Of a stretch of DNA of 64,000 bases, positions 63,013 through 64,000 are shown piece after piece. The number at the start of each line of letters is the position of its first letter. Position 1 is the first letter of the stretch. The position numbers were made by a program, and so were the translations under genes. Source of the DNA: Rhizobium skierniewicense (GTDB lineage: Bacteria; Pseudomonadota; Alphaproteobacteria; Rhizobiales; Rhizobiaceae); contig NZ_JACIDV010000004.1 of NCBI RefSeq assembly GCF_014196515.1, forward strand, positions 62,001 to 126,000, in the 5' to 3' direction. The notes below the pieces were generated by a model. That model was not told the origin of the DNA, ran no database searches, and saw nothing but the letters and a program-made list of their open reading frames with translations.

Positions 63013-64000
63013 ATGAACATTCAAGTCCAGCAGAAAGCTGGTGAAGCACCGTTCAAACAGAAATACGGTAATTACATCGGCGGTGAGTGGGTGGAGCCGA
63101 AGTCCGGCCGCTATATGGATAACCTGTCGCCCATAACAGGCCAGAAGATGTGCGAAGTGCCCCGCTCGGATGCCAGCGATATCGAATTCGCTCTCGATGC
63201 TGCCCACAAGGCACGCGCCGCTTGGGGCAGGACAAGCGCAACCGAACGTTCCAACATGCTGCTGAAAATCGCCCAGCGTATAGAAGACAATCTTGATCTG
63301 ATTGCCCGCGCCGAAACCTGGGACAACGGCAAGCCTTTGCGTGAAACGACCAATGCGGACATCCCGCTTGCGATCGATCATTTCCGCTATTTCGCTGGGT
63401 GCATTCGTGCACAGGAAGGCTCGATTGGCCAAATCGACAACGATACGGTGGCATACCATTTTCATGAGCCCCTGGGCGTCGTCGGCCAGATCATTCCATG
63501 GAATTTCCCGATCCTGATGGCGACATGGAAACTGGCGCCAGCGCTGGCTGCCGGTAACTGCGTGGTGCTGAAGCCTGCCGAGCAGACACCGGCCTCCATT
63601 CTTCTCGTAATGGAACTGATTGGAGATATCTTGCCGGCGGGCGTCGTCAATATCGTCAATGGTTTGGGCGTGGAAGCTGGCAAACCGTTGGCGCAAAGCA
63701 GCCGCATCGCCAAGATCGCCTTTACCGGGTCCACCTCGGTCGGCAAGGAGATCATGCGTTATGCGGCCGATAACGTGACGAACATTACGCTTGAACTTGG
63801 CGGCAAGTCGCCAAACATCTTCTTTGCGGATGTGATGAACGAGGATGACGCGTTTCTCGACAAGGCGCTTGAAGGCTTTGCGATGTTTGCGCTGAACCAG
63901 GGAGAGGTCTGCACGTGCCCATCCCGCGCGCTGGTGCATGAGTCGATCTATGATCGCTTCATGGAAAAGGCGATCAAACGCGTTGAGGCCATCAGCCAGG
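63013..64000 (+). CDS. Aldehyde dehydrogenase, truncated by window edge
   Basis: The first 329 codons of a class of about 505 residues; no stop is reached. GGAGG precedes ATG 63013. [21 protein letters not shown] is the NAD site, ELGGKSPN has the general base Glu261, and [11 protein letters not shown] the nucleophile Cys300. The [11 protein letters not shown] form is typical of acetaldehyde dehydrogenases of the AldB/ExaC/AcoD group. It oxidises acetaldehyde or similar aldehydes to the acid. Probably controlled by the AcoR-like gene; I see no -24/-12 promoter upstream. Confidence 0.95.
   Translation, partial: MNIQVQQKAGEAPFKQKYGNYIGGEWVEPKSGRYMDNLSPITGQKMCEVPRSDASDIEFALDAAHKARAAWGRTSATERSNMLLKIAQRIEDNLDLIARAETWDNGKPLRETTNADIPLAIDHFRYFAGCIRAQEGSIGQIDNDTVAYHFHEPLGVVGQIIPWNFPILMATWKLAPALAAGNCVVLKPAEQTPASILLVMELIGDILPAGVVNIVNGLGVEAGKPLAQSSRIAKIAFTGSTSVGKEIMRYAADNVTNITLELGGKSPNIFFADVMNEDDAFLDKALEGFAMFALNQGEVCTCPSRALVHESIYDRFMEKAIKRVEAISQ

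Overview
The window looks like an ordinary chromosomal segment from a Rhizobiaceae bacterium, most like Agrobacterium/Rhizobium. The basis is the fused trpE(G) gene with a Trp-codon leader, separate petA-petB-petC genes, CTC-type L25 near pth and ychF, the ExoD-family protein, and moderately high GC with short operons. No rRNA, tRNA, CRISPR array or prophage was found. The first gene is cut by the left edge and the last (an aldehyde dehydrogenase) by the right edge.

Layout. 1-6.8 kb: a coiled-coil protein, a DUF2333 protein, a LuxR-type solo regulator divergent from a TonB-dependent receptor, and an extensin-family protein. 6.8-9.3 kb: trpL attenuator and trpE(G). 9.3-16.4 kb: a DUF2459 protein, an odd S26 peptidase homologue, a CDF metal transporter with queF, a DUF2076 protein, HupE/UreJ, a ClpP paralogue and a BchE-like radical SAM protein. 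16.5-26.2 kb: SDR/HxlR pair, BenE transporter, leuA with a leucine-rich leader, a metallophosphoesterase, a Nudix protein, a glutathionyl-hydroquinone reductase and acetyltransferases. 26.2-33.1 kb: a moxR-DUF58-DUF4159-GATase-like operon ending in an acetyltransferase. 33.2-35.8 kb: DUF1285-CoA pyrophosphatase-cca operon. 35.8-40.5 kb: two orphan small genes, hemF, a Na/Pi cotransporter and trmL. 40.6-46.9 kb: two tandem ABC exporters separated by an IS110-family element whose transposase has an in-frame amber codon, then an EEP-family phosphatase. 47.2-50.7 kb: petABC (cytochrome bc1) and apt. 50.8-55.3 kb: an unknown protein, two MaoC-like hydratases, ychF, exoD, pth. 55.4-61.8 kb: a periplasmic binding protein with a GGDEF-EAL protein, rplY, and an MHYT-GGDEF-EAL protein. 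61.9-64 kb: an AcoR-like regulator and its likely target aldehyde dehydrogenase.

The main regulatory finds are two amino-acid leader peptides (trpL and a Leu-rich leader before leuA). Each sits 6-8 nt after a -10 box that has a 17-bp-spaced -35, so both appear to be leaderless. The trp leader shows a complete attenuator. The leu leader is followed by stacked hairpins and no obvious U-run terminator, which suggests a variant mechanism. Other points of interest are an S26 signal-peptidase homologue lacking the catalytic lysine, a LuxR solo with an altered ligand pocket next to a receptor promoter with an IRO-like box, a structured region upstream of the IS110 transposase that could be its guide (bridge) RNA, and a binding-protein/c-di-GMP gene pair inserted between rplY and pth.
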